A stretch of DNA of 9,178 nt from an uncultured Holophagaceae bacterium (GTDB taxonomy: Bacteria > Acidobacteriota > Holophagae > Holophagales > Holophagaceae), in assembly GCA_903890595.1 (NCBI GenBank), contig CAITBU010000372.1:1-9178 (forward strand). The letters run 5' to 3'. Made by a program: the position numbers and the translations under genes. Position 1 is the stretch's first letter. Each line of letters begins with the position of its first letter. Below the pieces are notes generated by a model, which worked only from the letters and a program-made list of their open reading frames with translations, was not told the DNA's origin and did not search any database. Positions 5,920 to 9,178 of this stretch are shown here, one piece after another.

Positions 5920-7380
5920 TTACTTGCGAGACCGGATCAGGCGGGTGATTTCGGCGCGGGACTCGGGGCTGAGGGCCACCTTGCGGGCCTCGGCTTCGCG
6001 GAAGTATTCCTCCGGATCCCGGCTCAGGCCGTCCGGCGTGGCGGGCAGGCCCTTGCGGGCGCGGGCGGCGTTCAGGAAGACATAGGGCTCCTTGGCCAGC
6101 TCCGGGCTGCGCAGGAAGTGCCGGAAGGTGTACCAGCCGCCGATGCAGAACCACACGGCCATGACACTCACCGCGTAGCGCTGAAGGCGCCGCATGAGAA
6201 TGGGGGTCTCCCGCACATTGCGCCAGGCGTGGCAGGCCCAGAGGTTGATGGCGATGAGGGCCGCCGCCAGCAGGAGGGTGCCGGTCCAGCCCAGGGTGCC
6301 CCAGTCCCAGCCCGTGAGGCCCACGAAGAACGGCGTCAGCATCAGGCCGAAGATCATGTTGAGGTGCAGCATGTAGAGCAGCAGGCTCTCGTGGCTGGCC
6401 GCCACCACCAGGTTGGGACCGGGCCACCGGGGCCGTAGCTTCTCTGCCACGCCCAGGGCCGCGCCACCCATGAGGATCCAACCCAGTCGGTTGAGGACGC
6501 TGGGGAGGGTGGTGTTGTGCAGGGTGGCGAGCTCGTTATAGGTCCAGGCCCCCATGGGCCCCTTGAGCAGCCAGGTTCCGGGGGTGGGCTGGATCCAGGT
6601 GCCCTGCCACAGCCAGGCCTTCTGGTAGGTGGACCCGAAGAGCCAGCAGGCAAAGCCCAGGGCCGCCAGGCCGGCCAGCCACTTGGCCTCGCTCAGGCGG
6701 GCCAGTCCGTCCTCGCCGGCCTCGGTCCGGCCCCAGCGATAGAGGCCCCCCAGGAACGAACCGAAGGCGGGGAAGGCCAGCCAGGGGAAGAGGGGGAAGA
6801 GGGCCTGGAGGCCCCGGTCGGAGTTGCCGTTGAGGAGGCCCCGGATGGGCAGCCACAGGCCGTCGCCCACACCGGTGGCCCAGACGTAGGGGGCGACCAG
6901 GCAGACCACCACGGCGAGCAGCAGGGCCACCCAGGCGTAGACCCGAGGGTGCCGGATGATGCGGGCCAGGGCCTGCAGGATCAGCAGGCTGAAGACGATG
7001 CACTGCAGCACGTCGATCTTGTAGATCTCCTTCTGCTTCTGCACCGTGGCCAGGACCGTCCAGTCGGCGAAGGTGAAGCCTGGGGCATGCAGGGCGTAGG
7101 CGCAGAGCAGGATGAAGCCCAGGCGCTTGGCCGTGTCGGGCCAGAAGGGCCGCAGGGTGCCGTCGGCCTTGAAGGTGCTGAGGGCCAGGCTGAACCCCGC
7201 CGCCATGGCGAAGCTGGGGGCCGGCAGGCCGTTGAGGAAGTTCAGCCACTCCGGCCGCAGACCCGGCGTCAGCCACACGTTCACCGTGTGCGTCTGGATC
7301 ATGATGATGACGGCCCAGCCCCGAAGCTGGTCGATCCAGTCACAGCGCTTCGAGGGGGTCAGGTCGGTCCAGATCGACAC
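5920..7380 (-). CDS. DUF1624 / heparan-alpha-glucosaminide N-acetyltransferase-like integral membrane protein
   Basis: 486 residues with about ten or more hydrophobic segments. The N-terminal word RCDWIDQLRGWAVIIMIQTH (12-31), with R20, G21 and H31, is the signature of the DUF1624/HGSNAT catalytic family, in which the first membrane helix opens with D-x-L-R-G and ends at a His. A second family feature is HESLLLYMLHL (330-340) in a late helix, resembling the Y-x-x-H of acyltransferase-3 proteins. These proteins move acyl groups across the membrane onto sugars or other acceptors; the acceptor here is unknown. A charged cytosolic tail (about 420-486) follows the last helix. The start is GTG 7380: AGGAG lies six bases upstream and overlaps the permease stop TAG. 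That arrangement implies translational coupling to the permease. Family confidence is good; enzyme activity is inferred. Confidence 0.8.
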   Translation of the reverse strand: MSIWTDLTPSKRCDWIDQLRGWAVIIMIQTHTVNVWLTPGLRPEWLNFLNGLPAPSFAMAAGFSLALSTFKADGTLRPFWPDTAKRLGFILLCAYALHAPGFTFADWTVLATVQKQKEIYKIDVLQCIVFSLLILQALARIIRHPRVYAWVALLLAVVVCLVAPYVWATGVGDGLWLPIRGLLNGNSDRGLQALFPLFPWLAFPAFGSFLGGLYRWGRTEAGEDGLARLSEAKWLAGLAALGFACWLFGSTYQKAWLWQGTWIQPTPGTWLLKGPMGAWTYNELATLHNTTLPSVLNRLGWILMGGAALGVAEKLRPRWPGPNLVVAASHESLLLYMLHLNMIFGLMLTPFFVGLTGWDWGTLGWTGTLLLAAALIAINLWACHAWRNVRETPILMRRLQRYAVSVMAVWFCIGGWYTFRHFLRSPELAKEPYVFLNAARARKGLPATPDGLSRDPEEYFREAEARKVALSPESRAEITRLIRSRK

Positions 7381-7386
7381 GGCGAG

Positions 7387-7391
7387 CTCCT
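7387..7391 (-). promoter_or_regulatory. Shine-Dalgarno site of the DUF1624 gene overlapping the permease stop
   Basis: The minus strand reads TAGGAG at 7387-7392, where TAG is the permease stop and AGGAG the ribosome site, six bases before the GTG at 7378-7380. This supports the non-ATG start and termination-reinitiation coupling of the two genes. Confidence 0.85.
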
Positions 7392-8898
7392 AGCTGGATT
7401 GGTTCCGCATGACACTGTGCTGCTTGCCATACAGGAAGTAGATGGCAAAGCCGATGGCCAGCCAGATAAGCAGCCGCCACCAGTTGGCAACGGGCAGGGA
7501 GAACATGAGCATGAGGCAGGTGAGCACCCCCATGATGGGCACAAAGGGCACCCAGGGGCAACGGAAGGGTCGCTCCGCCTCCGGGTGAGTCTTCCGCATG
7601 ATCAGCACGGCAGCGCAGACGATGACGAAGGCCAGCAGGGTGCCGATGTTGGCCAGGTGCAGCAGGGCGTCGATGGGCAGGAAGCCCGCCAGGGCGCTCA
7701 CGAAGATGCCCACGAGGATGGTGGACTTCCAGGGGGTGCGGAACTTGGGGTGCACATCACCGAACGTGGACTTGGGGAGCAGGCCGTCCCGGGCCATGGC
7801 CAGGAACACGCGGGGGCCGCTGAGCATCATGACCAGGAGCACCGAGGTGATGCCGCTGACGCCGGCTGTGGCGATGAGGCCCTCGGCCCAGCCCATGCCC
7901 TGCTGCTTGAAGGCCGTGGACACGGGGGCGTTGATGTCCAGCTGGTCGAAGCGGACCATGCCCGTGAGCACAGCCACCACGGCGATGTAGAGCACGGTGC
8001 AGACCAGCAGGGAGACGATGATGCCGATGGGTACGTCCCGCTGGGGGTTCTTGGCCTCCTCGGCATGGGTGGAGACTGAGTCGAAGCCGATGTAGGCGAA
8101 GAAGATGATGGCTGCGCCAGCCAGCGTGCCAACGGGAGAACCACCGGGGTCCACCATGCCCGCCACCCGGTGGCCAAAGAAGCTGATGCCGGTCCAGCCG
8201 AAGGGTGCGAAGGGATGCCAGTTGGTCGTGTTCACGAAGAAGGCGCCCACGGCGATGACGAAGAGCACGGCCGCCACCTTGATGGCCACCATGACCCCGT
8301 TGAAGGTGGCGCTCTCCTGGATGCCCTTCACAAGGATGGCGGTGATGATGACCACGACGATCACCGCCGGCAGGTTCATCACGGAGCCCGTGGCGATGAA
8401 GTGACCAGTCTTGGGGTCATACGCCCAGGGGGACTCGCTCAGCAGCTTGGGGATGTGGATGCCGATCTTGCTGACGGCGCTCTGGAAGTAGGCGGACCAC
8501 CCCGTGGCTACGGCAGCACTGGACACGCCGTACTCCAGGACGAGGTCCCAGCCGATGATCCAGGCAAACAGCTCGCCCAGGGTGGCGTAGGCGTAGGTGT
8601 AGGCCGAGCCCGCCACGGGCACCATGGCGGCGAACTCCGCATAGCAGAGGGCGGCGAAGATGCAGGTGATGCCAGCGATGACATAGGACAGCATGAGCGA
8701 GGGGCCGGCGACGTTGTGGGCGGCCGCACCCGTGGCCACGAAGATGCCGGCGCCGATGATGGCGCCGATGCCCAGGGCCGTGAGCTGCACGGGCCCCAGC
8801 ACCCGGCGCAGACGGTTCTCACCCTTGGCCTCTTCCAGGAGCAGGGCCAGGGGCTTGCGCGCGAAGAGCTGGGAGGTCTTTCGGGGCTCGTTGGACAT
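7390..8898 (-). CDS. APC-superfamily amino-acid permease, cationic amino acid transporter (CAT)-like
   Basis: 502 residues, with about twelve membrane helices as expected. Diagnostic words are LTALGIGAIIGAGIFVATG (39-57) for the broken first helix that binds the substrate amino group and carboxylate; CYAEFAAMVPVAGSAYTYAY (85-104); FFAYIGFDSVSTHAEE (266-281) followed by AKNPQRDVP for the sixth helix and the loop after it; and SGPRVFLAMARDGLLP (360-375). This pattern matches the YfnA/CAT branch, proton-coupled importers with broad amino-acid preference; the substrate cannot be read from sequence. The ATG at 8898 is chosen for its GGAG five bases upstream; a longer in-frame TTG start at 8943 has no such support. 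The first gene of the presumed three-gene operon, it is transcribed away from the ComF-like gene across a 104-bp shared upstream region. Confidence 0.92.
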   Translation of the reverse strand: MSNEPRKTSQLFARKPLALLLEEAKGENRLRRVLGPVQLTALGIGAIIGAGIFVATGAAAHNVAGPSLMLSYVIAGITCIFAALCYAEFAAMVPVAGSAYTYAYATLGELFAWIIGWDLVLEYGVSSAAVATGWSAYFQSAVSKIGIHIPKLLSESPWAYDPKTGHFIATGSVMNLPAVIVVVIITAILVKGIQESATFNGVMVAIKVAAVLFVIAVGAFFVNTTNWHPFAPFGWTGISFFGHRVAGMVDPGGSPVGTLAGAAIIFFAYIGFDSVSTHAEEAKNPQRDVPIGIIVSLLVCTVLYIAVVAVLTGMVRFDQLDINAPVSTAFKQQGMGWAEGLIATAGVSGITSVLLVMMLSGPRVFLAMARDGLLPKSTFGDVHPKFRTPWKSTILVGIFVSALAGFLPIDALLHLANIGTLLAFVIVCAAVLIMRKTHPEAERPFRCPWVPFVPIMGVLTCLMLMFSLPVANWWRLLIWLAIGFAIYFLYGKQHSVMRNQSS

Positions 8899-8903
8899 GA
8901 AGG

Positions 8904-8908
8904 CTCCG
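8904..8908 (-). promoter_or_regulatory. Shine-Dalgarno site of the permease gene
   Basis: The minus strand reads CGGAG, five bases before ATG 8896-8898. It decides the permease start in favour of the 502-residue form. Confidence 0.7.
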
Positions 8909-8991
8909 TACTGTCCAGAGGCTGCTCCGGACGGAATTACCAAAGGGTGGTCCAGGGACTTCCGGCGATGCTAGCACTGAATCCACGTGGG

Positions 8992-8997
8992 TATGAT
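8992..8997 (+). promoter_or_regulatory. Candidate -10 box (TATGAT) for the ComF-like gene
   Basis: TATGAT matches five of six bases of the TATAAT consensus and ends five bases before the ATG at 9003. Transcription would then begin at or next to the start codon, as in leaderless mRNAs. This fits the lack of a ribosome site there. No good -35 box is seen at 16-18 bases. The palindrome CCACGTGG (8983-8990) abuts it and could be a regulator site. Confidence 0.4.
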
Positions 8998-9002
8998 GCC
9001 CC

Positions 9003-9178
9003 ATGCGCCTGCCGGACCTGCTCGCCCGCCTCAGGGAAGTGCGGGGTTCCCTGCTTCTCTGCAGGGGCTGCCTGGGGCCTGCCGGGGTGGGGGCGGAAGC
9101 CGGTTTGTGCGCCGCCTGCTGGGCCGGACTCCTGGGCCTCCCCGAGGGCCGCTGCCCCCGCTGCGCCCTGTGCCACGG
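9003..9178 (+). CDS. ComF-family protein, N-terminal double zinc ribbon, cut by the window edge
   Basis: Only the first 58 codons lie in the window. They encode a short leucine/arginine-rich start (MRLPDLLARLREVRG) followed by paired cysteines: CRGC (20-23), CAAC (36-39) and CPRC (51-54), then CH at 57-58. This order matches the N-terminal double zinc ribbon of ComF proteins, before a phosphoribosyltransferase-like domain that would lie to the right. ComF members assist late steps of natural DNA uptake in competent bacteria, and are also found in non-competent ones. The ATG at 9003 is the first in frame; the two ATGs just upstream are out of frame. No clear Shine-Dalgarno is present. Divergent from the permease. 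The assignment rests on the cysteine pattern in a fragment. Confidence 0.75.
   Translation, partial: MRLPDLLARLREVRGSLLLCRGCLGPAGVGAEAGLCAACWAGLLGLPEGRCPRCALCH

Noticed and set aside
6517..8079. A 520-codon open frame on the plus strand across the acyltransferase and permease genes.
   Set aside because: Same mirror effect; composition is low in hydrophobic core residues, rich in Gly, Gln, Glu and His, and it crosses two well-supported genes.
8899..8943. An N-terminal extension of the permease from a TTG at 8943.
   Set aside because: The added residues look unlike the family N-terminus, and GGAG before the ATG at 8898 supports the shorter form.

Overview
The window is a high-G+C bacterial chromosomal segment (about two thirds G+C by eye, with strong G/C bias at third codon positions). 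Seven genes lie on the minus strand, and one divergent gene starts on the plus strand at the right edge. No rRNA, tRNA, transposase, phage gene or CRISPR array is visible. The DUF4388 response regulator, codon style and gene mix would suit Acidobacteriota of the Holophaga/Geothrix type. A myxobacterial or other deltaproteobacterial-type genome is an alternative. This placement is inference only; there is no marker gene in the window.

Right to left, in the direction of minus-strand transcription: an APC-superfamily amino-acid permease (8898-7390), then after 9 nt a membrane acyltransferase-like DUF1624 protein (7380-5920), then after 22 nt a CorC/HlyC-type membrane protein with paired CBS domains (5897-4632). 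These three look like one operon. A 275-bp gap full of inverted repeats follows. Next come a membrane-anchored GH113-like glycosidase (4356-3097) and, after 33 nt, a receiver-DUF4388 response regulator (3063-2332), probably co-transcribed. After a 123-bp gap comes a DUF1015 protein (2208-970). A 118-bp gap follows, holding an ACCACGAAG-type repeat with inverted arms. Last is a D-3-phosphoglycerate-dehydrogenase-like gene (851 to beyond position 1), cut by the left edge. On the plus strand, the first 58 codons of a ComF-family protein begin at 9003, with a -10-like box placed as if the mRNA were leaderless.

Functional links: serA catalyses the first step of serine synthesis, and DUF1015 genes are often found beside ser genes. 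The DUF1015 protein carries a DGHHR motif that resembles the core of the ParB/sulfiredoxin fold, which is also used by free-serine kinases. This serA-DUF1015 pair is the best lead for undescribed biochemistry here. The serA product also has Asp where the usual catalytic Glu should be. The other genes are recognisable housekeeping or accessory families. The structured intergenic DNA (852-969 and 4357-4638) is the other part that the genes do not explain.
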